This document shows positions 1-11,300 of a DNA stretch of 64,000 nucleotides, in pieces. Source of the stretch: Nannochloropsis oceanica (taxonomy: Eukaryota > Sar > Eustigmatophyceae > Eustigmatales > Monodopsidaceae); assembly GCA_004519485.1 (NCBI GenBank), contig CP038118.1, forward strand, positions 248,001-312,000, written 5' to 3'. The notes under the pieces were generated by a model. The model was not told where the DNA came from. It made no database searches and saw nothing but the letters and a program-made list of their open reading frames with translations. A program made the position numbers and the translations under genes. The first letter of the stretch is position 1. Each line of letters begins with the position of its first letter.

Positions 1-3000
1 TGCCGTTTTCTGACCGAGTCTTTGGAGAGCTCCTGGAGCAAAGGCAGCAGCGTCTGATAGTCTTCGATGCGTTGCCGCAGCTGCTTAAATGCTTCCCAAT
101 CCCGAAGGCGCACCGGAAGCTTCTTGGCTCGCAAAGAAAAAGCTTCCATTTTCTCCGTCAGGTCGGGCAATAGAGGAACCAGCTCATTCCAGCCCATGCG
201 TGACCAGTCCTGCACAGTGTTCAACACCTCTGTGTAGAGTCCGTAAAGCTGGTCCAGTAGCTTGAGTTCCTTTTCCGTCGTCTTCAACTCAGGGTACTCG
301 GTGGTATCCAAAAGAAAAATATTCTCTCCAACCTGATACAAATTGTACTTGCGCTCTCGAATTTTAAACTCCTCCTTGAAGCGTTTAAGTCGCTCGACGG
401 CCACCATGGGCTCCACACCATGGACCATCGGGCCATTACGCAGGAAATCTTGGCGAAAAAGGCCCACATCCTCTACAAAGGTGCGAATGTCCCGGATGAG
501 CCCACGTTTGAAGCCAGCCTGGCGCCGGACTAGCTCGTCTGTACGGTTCTCCGCCTGCTTGAGAAGCCGCTTCCAGGAGCTGCGGAGCACAGTGATCTTA
601 TCGATTTCCTCCTTTTCCATGAAGCCCGACGGCAAAAAAGACTCTAGCATCATATACATGTTCAAAATTGGTTCCATCTCCATCTCCATGCCCGCTTCCC
701 GTATCCGTACCTCCTGCAGCAACAGCATCATAGAACGCAGAGTGTCCAGATCATTTACATTTCGCGTGGTGAGTTTGCCCATTGTGACGCGGATGTACTC
801 CGTTAGACGCTCCAACTCCTCTTTGGCGCGCACGTGCAGATTTAAGGCAAAGTGTAGCTTCCACTGGCTACACTCATTCTTGAAGGACAGCTTCAAACTC
901 GAGGTATCGAGAGACAGAGCCCCAATATTGTGCGAGGGTGAAATAGCCTCGATTTCGGCCTCAACATCATTGAAGCTCTCCAACTTCTCCTTGTAAGCCT
1001 CAAGGGAGGATGTACGACTAACGAATTCTTTGTAGAAAAGATCCTTATCATCCCTCCATACCCAGTCGTAGATGCCAAACGATGCCAGATATTCTTGCAC
1101 AGTGTTGCGGATGCCTTGGATGCAGCCTGTGAGGAGCAAGGCAACGCGAACGATCTCGATATCTCGCGTAACACGCTCATAGAAAGTACCAACTACAGTG
1201 CGAGAGGCCGAGGGAGCAGTGATAGTAGAAGGAGCAGTGGATTGTGTTGTGGCACCGGCACTGTCCATAATTGGTGATGTCGTCGAAGGTGGCACCGTAA
1301 AGGAGGATGACTTAGGCGCAAACTGCAGACTGCCTGCACCTGAAGCAGCGGGCACATCAACGTTGTCACTGCTACCATCGGTATTTCTACCGAGGGCAGT
1401 ACGTCTACCCACATCCCAGCCATTGACTTCAGGCTCATCGGTTCTCTCGCTTACACTACTGAGGTGGAGACCTGCGCTGTCATTGTCTGTTTCATTGTTC
1501 TCAATATTGTCGTCGAAAAAATCCTTTGCACTCGCACCCAGCCCGGTAATACTGAGCCAATCATGCACCTTCGTGAAACACCGTAAGATTGCCTGTGCGG
1601 ACTTGTTGATGCAGCTCTGAATTTCATCCAAAGAAGGCTGTAGCACAACTGATGGTGCAGTCAAGTGTACATTTACCTCGAAGAAGGGCTTGACAAGGGA
1701 AGCTTTGTCGCTGTTGATGGCGTTGCTAACATCAGGCGTGGCAATAGCATCCGCCATAGCCATAATACTCCGTTCCGTCCGTCGTGTCATGTCTACCTCA
1801 GGATTGACAGAGCCCGACATTATCAGTGTGACTCGCGGCGCAATGCGCTTCTTCAACGTGTTCATAGAATTCTTAGCGCAATGCAGCAAAGCCTGAAACA
1901 TGAAGTGATTATAGTGACGCCGAAGCTTGAGCAACTCCTCGGGCTCCTTCGATCGGTCAAGTTGTGAGTCAATCGCATAGGCTCTTATAAGGTGCGTCAA
2001 GTCGTCGACTGCATTTTCAATCTCCACATTCTTGCCTTGCAGGAGACGGGACTGCGTGGCCACATGCCGCTCCTGGGTAGTGACAAATTCCTCTACCGTA
2101 AATGACTCACCCTCGGGTAGATCTACGAGCAAAGTCTTGCTCACCACTTTTAGGGCCTTCTCCACACGATTCTCGATGATGTCGTTAATGTTGGTTACCA
2201 AAGCATCTAACCGGCTTAGGCCTGCGCGTGCAGCAACAATGAAGGCATCAATGTTCATGGAGGTCCAAGTCAGCGTCATCATGCCCGGCCGTAGTTTGAA
2301 CTCCATGTCCTTAAAGTGCGGTTGCAAGGCAAGAGCTGTTACTGGAATCACACGTGTCACCACGCGATTATATTCGAGGAGCACCCACTGCAAGTCATCG
2401 CGGTAAGTCTTGAACTTAGCTTCTTGATAAAGGGCAATTTTGGCGCTTTCAGGGATCACTATGCCGCCCATGCGGTCCAGGCACTTGGCTTCTCGGATGA
2501 GCTGCAAGATCTCCCCGTCGAAGTTGACGTACAGTTTGCCATCCTCAGGATGTCGGACGATCAATGTGGCATGCAGGCCACTTTTGGCTCGCTCCAACGC
2601 CGCGACCCACGCCTCATACCACCGGTACTCAAACGTAATCAGTGTGCGCGCAATCTTGTTGTACATCTTGATGATCTTTTTTGCCTCCTTACCTGCTAAG
2701 ACATTCTGGTTCTTCTCGAACTGTCGCATGGGTGACTCAATGCGCTGGTACAGATGACGGGCCCACGTGATGTTGCCCGCGACAGGCGGCAGATTCCGCG
2801 GGATTGGTGGATCATGCTTCTGCTTTTCATACAGCTGCTGCGTCTGCTCCAGCTCCATGCCATAGTTCTGAAAGATGGTGCTGAGTTTGGAGTCCAGGTC
2901 CGATTTGAGGCTTTCCCGTTGAAGAACGGATTGAAACTTGCGGAGCAGGTCTAAGGAATGCTCGATCGAGGTGATGTTCTCGAAGCTTTGATTGATGAAG

Positions 3001-4913
3001 GTCTGCAACGCTGCCTCAATTTCAAATATACGCGCGTGGAAATCTAGGAAGTCCCGGTCAAACTTGGTATTGTGATGGTCAAGCAAGTCGTGACGCTTGG
3101 CTCGAAATTCCTTAAAAACTGTCTGGAATTGTGCAATCAGGCCTTCCATGCCTTCCAGCTTGTGATGCGAGAAGGCCAAGAATTGATCAAGTGTCGTGAA
3201 GAGGTCGATTAGCTTTAGCAAGCGCTTGCAAAAGGCCTCAAATCGACCAAAAATGGCGGATTCCTCGAAGTCGAATTGTTTTCCCTTAGGCGCTTCTTGC
3301 AGCTTCGCCTTGGCCAACCTATACTGCTCCTGGTAGCCCTGGTTCAGACGCAAGCAATTCTCGAACTGCCGCACTAGATCCTGAGGGACACGGTCCCACA
3401 ACGCATCCACCGATCCACCTGACAAGATCCAGGATTTGCAGCCCTTGATCATCTGGTCCGTGACCTTGCCCAGCAGAGCAGTCATACGTTCGGTCGTGTT
3501 GAAGTAGCGGGAGATAGTATGGATCATTTTGAAGCTGTTAAAAAGCCCTGGCAAGCTGTCAAGCATGCTTGTAGGCGTACCAGCATACAAGGGCTCGATA
3601 AACTTCTCCAATGTTGTGAGGTATTTGACGTTGTCCTTGGCCTCATTGGCCGCCTCTGTAATGGTCACGTCGATTTGCTTCCAGTGCCGCAGCGTTACCA
3701 CCAGCTTTTGCTTACCCGTTGCGGAATTATTTTCCTCATTGATGACAGTGTTCATCGCTCCAGTACCTGTTGCTGCCCTTATTCCCTGCCTAACCGACAA
3801 TGTCATGGACGTTATCGCCCCAGCGGTAGGAAAAGTGTTGGATGAAGAGGAGGACGAGGCTGATGCGGGAGGGGACATCATGAGCGAAGAAGTTAGCAGG
3901 GCCATAATGGTGTTGACGTCCTTGCGGCGAAGCTGTTCAGTGACATTCGTCAGGCGTTGCATACGAATTCGCCAGTAGTCAAGCTCACCCTTGGGGCCTT
4001 CATCCAAAATGGCCGTTAGGCCCCCAGCAGTGCTCGCCCCTGGAGCCCGTTTCTTATCCTTTGCTGCCGGCCGGGCCTCCAAGTAAGCCTCAATTTGATT
4101 GCACCATCCCTCCAGAAGACCATCGAAATACTGCAATAATTCCTGTTGGTGTGGGCTGGAGTGATGGTACGTCTGGTATCGGCCGCTGTTGCGGTTTGCA
4201 ACGAGTGCCATGACGGCGGTGTCGAGCTCCTGGGTCTTTTTCAAGTCTGGTTGCCGAAGCTCCAAGCCCGCAGCTACGCTCTTGAGGGCCTCGTTGAGGC
4301 TATGGGTGAGATGATCCAGCACCTCAAAAAAATAGAATTTGTTCCTCTCAATGGCCTTGCCCCAACAAGTCATGTCCGCGGCCTCAAAGAGTGGTCTGAA
4401 GGCATGCGAGAGTAAGGTCTGAAAGGAGTTGAGCGCGTGGCCACTGACCTCACCAAAGAGCAGATCAGCCTCCCCTTCCTTGGTTGTGTCGATCAAGTGG
4501 CCCAATGGTACAGTGCGTAGAAAATAGCAACACTTTGCTTCTATCCCATCACAGTCGCTGTCGCCCTCGGAAAGGAACAGCACGGGTGGTGATGAAGGCT
4601 TATTGCTACGGTCGCCATTCACCAAGGACGGGAGGGCGGACGACGCGCCTCCCGGACTGTGAGAGGATGTAGCCATGCTAAAAGGTGCAGCAATACTGCC
4701 GGGCGAAGACGTGGAGGAGGCGGAGGAAGAGCATGGTTGAAAGTAAACAAAGAGCTTGGTGGGGCCGCCGGGCTCCCCGCGGAATAGGGCAAGGAATTTC
4801 TGGTGCACGTCTTCTTGCCGAATGAAGGCTTGAGCTTTGGAGTCATCGACTGCAGGGCTAAAGGCTTCTACAATTTTGATTGCACACCATCGGTGCCGTG
4901 CCGACAGGGCCAT
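1..4913 (-). CDS. axonemal outer-arm dynein heavy chain, N-terminal part (runs off left edge)
   Basis: Microtubule motor heavy chain; this part is the tail that binds intermediate chains and neighbouring heavy chains, plus the start of the linker. One frame stays open from an ATG at 4911-4913 to the window edge, 1637 residues, with no intron needed. Visible matches to dynein tails of the DNAH5/DNAH8 (outer-arm gamma) group are ARHLYQRIESPM near residue 718, WDRVPQDLVRQFENCL followed by LNQGYQEQYRLAK, and KQFDFEESAIFGRFEAFCKR with LEGME after it. The last visible residues, around FKQLRQRIEDYQTLLPLL, fit the beginning of the linker (DHC_N2). The AAA+ ring and microtubule-binding stalk would lie outside the window. 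Residues about 1130-1240 are an acidic, Ser/Thr-rich insert without obvious homology. Family assignment is firm; the exact dynein class is inferred from motif resemblance only. Confidence 0.9.
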   Translation of the reverse strand, partial: MALSARHRWCAIKIVEAFSPAVDDSKAQAFIRQEDVHQKFLALFRGEPGGPTKLFVYFQPCSSSASSTSSPGSIAAPFSMATSSHSPGGASSALPSLVNGDRSNKPSSPPVLFLSEGDSDCDGIEAKCCYFLRTVPLGHLIDTTKEGEADLLFGEVSGHALNSFQTLLSHAFRPLFEAADMTCWGKAIERNKFYFFEVLDHLTHSLNEALKSVAAGLELRQPDLKKTQELDTAVMALVANRNSGRYQTYHHSSPHQQELLQYFDGLLEGWCNQIEAYLEARPAAKDKKRAPGASTAGGLTAILDEGPKGELDYWRIRMQRLTNVTEQLRRKDVNTIMALLTSSLMMSPPASASSSSSSNTFPTAGAITSMTLSVRQGIRAATGTGAMNTVINEENNSATGKQKLVVTLRHWKQIDVTITEAANEAKDNVKYLTTLEKFIEPLYAGTPTSMLDSLPGLFNSFKMIHTISRYFNTTERMTALLGKVTDQMIKGCKSWILSGGSVDALWDRVPQDLVRQFENCLRLNQGYQEQYRLAKAKLQEAPKGKQFDFEESAIFGRFEAFCKRLLKLIDLFTTLDQFLAFSHHKLEGMEGLIAQFQTVFKEFRAKRHDLLDHHNTKFDRDFLDFHARIFEIEAALQTFINQSFENITSIEHSLDLLRKFQSVLQRESLKSDLDSKLSTIFQNYGMELEQTQQLYEKQKHDPPIPRNLPPVAGNITWARHLYQRIESPMRQFEKNQNVLAGKEAKKIIKMYNKIARTLITFEYRWYEAWVAALERAKSGLHATLIVRHPEDGKLYVNFDGEILQLIREAKCLDRMGGIVIPESAKIALYQEAKFKTYRDDLQWVLLEYNRVVTRVIPVTALALQPHFKDMEFKLRPGMMTLTWTSMNIDAFIVAARAGLSRLDALVTNINDIIENRVEKALKVVSKTLLVDLPEGESFTVEEFVTTQERHVATQSRLLQGKNVEIENAVDDLTHLIRAYAIDSQLDRSKEPEELLKLRRHYNHFMFQALLHCAKNSMNTLKKRIAPRVTLIMSGSVNPEVDMTRRTERSIMAMADAIATPDVSNAINSDKASLVKPFFEVNVHLTAPSVVLQPSLDEIQSCINKSAQAILRCFTKVHDWLSITGLGASAKDFFDDNIENNETDNDSAGLHLSSVSERTDEPEVNGWDVGRRTALGRNTDGSSDNVDVPAASGAGSLQFAPKSSSFTVPPSTTSPIMDSAGATTQSTAPSTITAPSASRTVVGTFYERVTRDIEIVRVALLLTGCIQGIRNTVQEYLASFGIYDWVWRDDKDLFYKEFVSRTSSLEAYKEKLESFNDVEAEIEAISPSHNIGALSLDTSSLKLSFKNECSQWKLHFALNLHVRAKEELERLTEYIRVTMGKLTTRNVNDLDTLRSMMLLLQEVRIREAGMEMEMEPILNMYMMLESFLPSGFMEKEEIDKITVLRSSWKRLLKQAENRTDELVRRQAGFKRGLIRDIRTFVEDVGLFRQDFLRNGPMVHGVEPMVAVERLKRFKEEFKIRERKYNLYQVGENIFLLDTTEYPELKTTEKELKLLDQLYGLYTEVLNTVQDWSRMGWNELVPLLPDLTEKMEAFSLRAKKLPVRLRDWEAFKQLRQRIEDYQTLLPLLQELSKDSVRKR

Positions 4914-5609
4914 AGCGCGCCTGTTCTAGTTGTGTGGTAATAGGGTTTGCGAAAAGTGAGGGGGCTATGGAACCAAAAAAAAGTCTCAAGATCTGGTCGA
5001 TCACAGTGGGTGGATATAAGCCGCATGATTAATGATAACTTGCTTTTCAAAAATTTTCTCAAGTGTTTTACACTTCACGAAAGTGGGTCTATCGTGACAA
5101 AATAGCACATCCAAAATGCATTGGGAGATGGGCAAAAATAGGCGACATATAATTGCAACGGCTGTCACATTTCTGTTGGATGATAGGATGAGCTTGCGCG
5201 TGTTGTTGCCCTGGCTCACTTTAGCTGCAGTCGCGGGCAATGCCCTTGGCTGTATAAGGTGGTTCACGGACACACACATAGCTGCACAGATCTCTCTCAT
5301 GCGTTTCGCCGCTGCTGGGATGTTGCCGCGGTGTTGCCCTGGAAGAGGCGTAGAGAAAGAGGAGCGTGAAATGAAATACATGCAAAGCGCGAGATCCCAC
5401 TTCGCTTCTCACCATCAGCCATGCCTCCCATCTGCACATACACTCAACCTCATTACACACAAACACACACCAACACAGCTGCACGATTTGGTTAAGCAAG
5501 AGCAGCAGCAGCCGGTGTTGAGCTTGTACTGCATCCGCCACAAAGAGACGAGATAGATCGAGGAAGGAGGGCTTACTCCATTAGCAGCTAGCATTCAATA
5601 CTAGGCATA
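4914..5609. other. intergenic, between divergent dynein and small-protein genes
   Basis: About 700 bp separating two divergent start codons, so it should hold both promoters. It contains a CA-rich stretch near 5455-5480. I see no convincing gene, TATA box or RNA gene in it; open frames here look like chance. Confidence 0.5.
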
Positions 5610-6823
5610 ATGAGCGGCAGCATGAAGCCCTACAAATGGTTCCCTGGCACGTCAGGTTGGGTACACGAGGTCCTGAACAAGCTCCCGGTGAACATGCGAA
5701 CCAAGGTAGGGAGTACAGGGAGTGAGGGAGAGAGAAGTAGGGGAATTGATGATGACGCCAGTGGTGCTTGGCGGCATGACGGCATTTATCAGCATTCACT
5801 TGCTATGCGCACCTTCTTCAAGGCTCGCTACTCTTCGGGATTGTTCAGCTGTTTTATCCGGATATTTTCCCTCATTTCGTCGAAACTCCCACTCTCTCCC
5901 CTCCCTCCCTCGCAACCACAACAGCTTCGTTCCTTGGCCCTGTTCCGTCCCGACGACATCAACGATCTTTATCCCTTCCCTCGCAACCGTATCTCCTACC
6001 CGGGCGTGGAGAGGATAAAGGGTTTCCGTTATCCGGCCCCCGGGTCGAGGGGCAAGGTAAATGTGCCCCAGAGCGAGAGTGATGATAGGTACGGAAGAGG
6101 GATGGAGAGAAAGAGGGAGGAGGAGGAAGAGACAGGCGGGAGGGCCGGATGAGATGTCGTCTCTTGTTCGGCAAGCTGTCTCTGATTGCATGCAAGAATT
6201 TAAAACCTCTCTTACTCACGCGTGTCGCGTTTGCATTCTTCTGCGTCCTTTTCGCTGATCGATTTCTCCCTCTCCCTTTCTCTCCCTCTGCTCCCCCCCC
6301 CCCTTTCCTCTTTTCCCTCCTCTTTCCCCTCAAGGCTGTATGATATCAAGTACTTTGACCATGATACGCGCCGCCGGCCCCAAGAGATTTACTCCTGGAC
6401 ACCCGATTTCAAGCGAGTGGCGCAGGCTGAGTCCCCGGAGCCTGCCAAGCTGATGGGCAGGTAGGTGAAAAGGGAGGGAGGGAGGGAAGGAGGGAGTGTC
6501 AGAATGTACGGCGGGCGAGATGATAGACCACTCAACCCTCCCTCCGTTCCTCCCTTCTTCCCACCGCTCCCTCCAGTCCCGGGAATAAGAACCCTGCCGT
6601 CCTTGCCTACGATCCTACAGGGCTGCGCAGCGCCATGAGCGCCACTAACCAAGAACTTCAGAAGGCCCTCGATAAAGCCATGCCCGATCACCAAGTACAG
6701 TATGCATGGCAAGGAGATGAGGAGGCGATCATTAAGAAGTGTGAGGTAAATGGCTTGCCTGTCCCACCGGGGAAGCGGGCAAAGTTTAACATCCCAGTCA
6801 TGTCGTTGCAGAAGCGGTGGTAG
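5610..6823 (+). CDS. small four-exon protein, possibly a complex I accessory subunit (B14.5a/NDUFA7-like)
   Basis: Proposed exons are 5610-5705, 5925-6088, 6335-6460 and 6577-6823. All junctions are GT-AG, the phases fit and the total is 633 nt, giving 210 residues. The exon 2 donor at 6089 (AG|GTACGG) was chosen over the nearer AAG|GTAAAT at 6057 because only the former keeps exon 3 in frame. The product begins MSGSMKPYKWFPGTSGWVHE, is basic, and carries RYPAPGSRGK followed by KYFDHDTRRRPQE; it ends in SLQKRW. The Y-F-x-x-D-T-R-R block and its spacing from a Pro/Gly-rich segment weakly recall the mitochondrial complex I subunit B14.5a (NDUFA7), but the C-terminal half does not clearly match. 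The exon model is fairly solid; the function is a guess. Confidence 0.6.
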
Positions 6824-8366
6824 AGGAAGGAAAGAAGGAAAGAATGGAGGAGGGAGGCAAGGGAGGGGGGAAAGGGAGGAGGGGAAAAGAGGAATGAGAA
6901 GCTTGTGTTGACATTGGCGGTGCCGTCTATGTTGAGGCAAGGCTTATAAAGGAAATGGATGGATGAATGGTGGGAAGGAGAAGGGGAGATTTTAGTGTGT
7001 GTTCAGGTTTGGTTGGATTTAGATTTAAACGAGGAAATGAAATACTAGTACAGAAGGTGGAAAGGAAGAAGAGGGGGAAGAAGGGAGGGGGACATAAGGA
7101 GAGTGAGAGAAAATCAGTTTGAGGGAAAAGAAAGAGAGAACTGACTATATATGGGAACAGGATAAAAGAAGGAAGAAAAAAAGGAAGATGAGGGTGAAGA
7201 AGGTGAAGATGAAGGTGAAGATGGACAAATTCTTAGGAATTTCCCTGCGGCGCTTCTTCCATATCATTTTCTTGCGCATAAGACTCATTTTTGATAAATT
7301 GGGTGACAACGCAAAAAAAAAAAGCCTAAAAATAATCAAAAGCAGCAGCAACAGCAACAAAACAGCGTCCCTTTCTGTGAAAAATATTGTGGTTGAATCA
7401 TTCTATTGCGTGACTAGCTCATTGTATACAAAGTCTTCTCTTTGTCTTCCGGGTCGTCTTTCATCATTCCACTTGGTCATAAATTTGATTATTCTTATTC
7501 CGCTTTACCTCCTCACCCTCATAATAGTCACCGCTTTCGTCCTTGTTTTTTATGTTTGTGTTTGTCTGTAGGGGGTTTCCTTCCTCTTGCTATCATAACC
7601 CCTTTATATCCTTCCATAGCGACTGCTTCTTGCTTGATTTTAATTTATTTCCTTTCCGGGGCACCACAGGAGCGCGTCTATCTCTATCTTCTTCTTCAAC
7701 TATTTCGGGCCATTCGATGCTTTCCTCTGCATCGTCGTCGTTGTCAATCAATTGTCCTTCTGTTGGTCGAGTGGGAGGGGGGGTCATTTTGAATAACGCC
7801 TTTCATATCCAGGCTTCTGTCTTGTTTTCACTGTCATTCTTTCCCTTCCCTCCTCCGTTCCTTCACTCCCTCTCTCTCCCTCTCTCCCTCTCTGTCTCTG
7901 TCTCTCTCTGTCTCTCTCTGTCTCTCTCCTTCGTCTTCTTTTTAACAGACAGGCATCAGACAGATAAAACAGTCTAAATTTCCCTCTATCCCCCATCCCC
8001 GGCTGAGGGGCTATGTTTTCTCCTACCTTCATCTCACCAAGCACTTTTTCCTCCCTCTCTCTTCTCCCCCTGGTATAACATCTGTCATTTATTCCTCGAA
8101 TCTATTAAATATTAGCGGTTAACTCTTCGACTGTCTCCCTTCCTCAATCTACTTCATGGGTTCAGATCACACGGCGCTCATATTCATCCCTTCCATCTCT
8201 CCTCACTTCAGCTTCAAATCATCATATGTGTCTTTCTCTCTCCCCCCCCCCCCTATTTCCTTTGTCACACTAGAATACCGTTTTCCTCTTACCTTTCTTA
8301 CATAAAGATCAAGACAAAATACCAGGCTTTATCGCCACAACTCTCCCTCCGTCCCTCCGTCTCTCC
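6824..8366. other. intergenic, between convergent genes
   Basis: About 1.5 kb holding the 3' ends of the small-protein gene and the KH gene. It has purine-rich runs at 6830-6900 and 7040-7230, pyrimidine-rich runs at 7840-8060, and short C or A homopolymers. No credible coding or RNA gene seen. Confidence 0.5.
7856..7928. repeat. pyrimidine microsatellite (CTCTCTC/TGTCTC units)
   Basis: A run of TCTC, CCTC and CTGTCTCT units of roughly 70 bp in the gap between two convergent genes. Simple-sequence DNA with no sign of a function. Confidence 0.8.
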
Positions 8367-11300
8367 TTATCGGATCAAAGTCGGGCTTGTCTGCCATTCA
8401 AGCGTCTTCGCTTCTAAGAGGCCCTCGGCGATCTCCACAGCTGCCGGATTGCCCTTTATGTTCACCAGCCTCTCCGCTGTGGGTGGGCTTGCCTCCCTCG
8501 TGAACTCCAAGCGTGCACCCGACTGCTTCTCGATCGCCGTGACATTGATCCCGCCTTTTCCAATCAGAAAGCTGACAGCCTTGTTAGGCACATACACATG
8601 GACAACCGTGAAAACGCCCTTCCCTCCGTTCATGGCCGCAGCAGCAGCAGTCGCAGCGGCGCTGCTTCCACCAAAGACGTTGCTCTCACCGTCTCTCGAC
8701 CCTTCCCTCTCTCTATTTTCCCTCTCTCGTTCCTTTTCCCTTTCCATAATCATCATCACATCTCCCGCGCCCCACCCCCCCTCCCCTCCTGCTTCCCCTC
8801 CTCCCCGCAGGAAAAGACTCCCTGAAAATAAACCACCGGCGCCCGCGTGAGAGGATGGGAAGAGAGAAGAAGAAGCACATAACACATCTTCATGCGGTAA
8901 ATGCTGCTGCAAATGATGCTGGGTGTGACGATGAGAGGAAGGAGCGCCGGCAAGCATGCCCGTGTTGCTGTTCCCCCCTTCCCTGCTCCCCACTCCACAA
9001 GAAGTTGTCCCAACAGGGGAAGAAGACAAAGAGGAGGCAGAGGATGAGGTGGAGGCCGCGCTGTTGTTGCTGCTGGTGCTGCTCAGACTTAAGCTCTCTG
9101 CCATCATATAACTACTATTCCCACCGAGCCCTGCCAAGCTCCCTCCTTCCATCTCTCCTCCCAACAGGCCTCGAGAATTAAACGCACTCGCCAACCCCGA
9201 AAGCGACGACAAAGACACACCCCTCTTTCCTCCCTCCCTCGCTCCCCCTCCCCCACTTGAAGAAGGAGAAACCACAGAGGGGCCTACCACCCCTCCTGCA
9301 GCCATCTTCGACAATTTTGGCTGCTGCTGCTTTGCCAGGAAAACATCTCCACCCCTCCACGTGGAAGGCAAGGTGCGATCGTCCACCAGCTTCCGACACA
9401 CGTGATAGCATGCCGTGGCGTGCGCCACATAACCCCCCCCCAGCATCTCTAGCATCCTTCCCAGCGCTCCCCCCTCCATCTCGCCCTCCGCTTGGAACTT
9501 GAGGATACATCCACTTTCTCGCTCGATGGCCGAGACGACCGTGCCTGCCCTCCCAATCAAGTGACGGACCGTGCAGTTAGGTACGCATAGCTTCAGTTTC
9601 AAACAGCCCTGCGCATCCTTCCAAGTAGGGTGATGGTGGTGATGGTGGTGCTGTGTTTGCTGTTGGTACAGCTGCTGTGTTGGGCCCAAGGAAGGAGAGT
9701 TGGATGTGGACGAGGACGAGGACGACGTCATCGAAGACGAACTCGAAGAGCTTAAACCCAACCCCCCCTCCATCCCTCCCTCCCTCCCTCCCTTCCTCCC
9801 TTCCTGCCCATGCGAATATCCATATTCCCTGCCCACCCCGCTCTGTTCCTCTAAGTGCCTGACCCTCCCCATGATGATCTGCTGCGCGGTCGACACGGCA
9901 CAAATGGAGCCCATCAGGGCCACCTTCCTCTCCCTTCCCCGGTGCACCGTCCGCTCGATCGATATCTGGCACCCAGACAGCCGCTGGATGTCCCCCACGG
10001 TTCTCCCTCCTTTTCCAATAATATCTGCCAAGACCGCGGGAGTGTCGGGGATGAGCATGACGACGGTCATAGGCAAATGGTCCAGGGCATCGCCGAGGAA
10101 GAACGAGGTCTCCACGTCCTCCTCCGCGGTTTCCGCCACAGGTTTGGTCGAAAAGGGGGGAGGAAGTGAAGGGCGGGAGGGCAAGTTTTTATTAAAGGGA
10201 TCAAATTTGCTGCCGCTACAGCTGTTGCCGTCGGTGTGATGCGTGTGGAAACGAGAATTGAAGGGCTGGGCGTGCGAAGAGAGTGTGTGGCCAGAACCGT
10301 GCCCTCCCTCCCTCCCTTTCTCCTTGCCTTGGAGATCTTGGTCTCTCTCGACATCCCCAGAACTCTGCTGCTGCTTCTGCTCATCAGAATGAATGTTTCC
10401 GTCTCCTTCCTGCAAATGGCCATGTCCCCCCTCCTCCTCTCTTACCTGCCGACCAGCAGCAGCTACTACAGCAGCAGCAGCAGAGGCTATTGCAGCTATA
10501 TGGGTCTTCTTGGCTTTAACCCCATCGACACTCAAAGACAAAAAGTCCGACACTGTCCCGCCTTTAACCACCCTTCCCTCCTTCGAGTCCTCCTCCCAAG
10601 CGCGGATAGGCGGGTTGGTGCTGCTCCTGTCCATGTCCTCTCCTGTCATCGAGGGCAGACTGGTCTTCCTCCCCCTCCCAACCCTCTTACCCTCCCCCTC
10701 CTCTTCTTCCTCCACCTCCTCTTCGGTCTGTCCCTGCTCCTCTTCATCTGCTGCGACAATTCTCTCTTCCTGCTTCCCCTCTTTTGTCGCCGCTATCCGC
10801 GTGGAATAAATTTTCTTCATCCTCCTGACACTGCCGCTGTTGCAGCTGCTGCTGACATCCATCCGCCGTACGGCTTCGCGGAGGAATTCGGCGCCTGCCA
10901 AGGTGTCGCCGCCGAAGCTGTCCCTGATGAAGCCCACGAACTGTTTTTAGTTTGGTGGTGTGCATAGCAAGGGGCCGCTTTTATATGAGAGACATGGTGT
11001 GCGACACAATTTGGGTGGTTTATTTTGCTGCTTCTACTGCTGGTGCTAGTGATGCAGCTGCCATGTGTGGGTGGGTGTGGATGTAAGTCCTTTTTGCGGA
11101 AACTGGCCCTCCCGTCGATCATGTTTGGACGCTGGTGCTCTATTTAGAGGGGGAAGACATATGGCTGAATGGATGACTGAGTGCACAGAATGAGTAGCTT
11201 GCTGCTCGTACTGATACTGGCGCTAGTATTTGGGTGAGGGGCGCGTGTCTGGGCTCGTGAATTGTGGTGGTCGGTCTGGCCGGGATTTTCAAGCACGCCT

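Noticed and set aside
5116-5556. Plus-strand 146-codon frame between dynein and the small protein
   Set aside because: It lies in a promoter-sized divergent gap and shows no motif or conserved-looking segment.
7119-7571. Plus-strand 150-codon frame after the small-protein gene
   Set aside because: Lys-rich start and hydrophobic end come from simple-sequence DNA; no motif, no splice or promoter context.
8367-10937. KH protein starting at 10937
   Set aside because: The codon there is GTG, not ATG. A well-formed upstream exon with an ATG at 11579 and matching splice sites and phase explains the start better.
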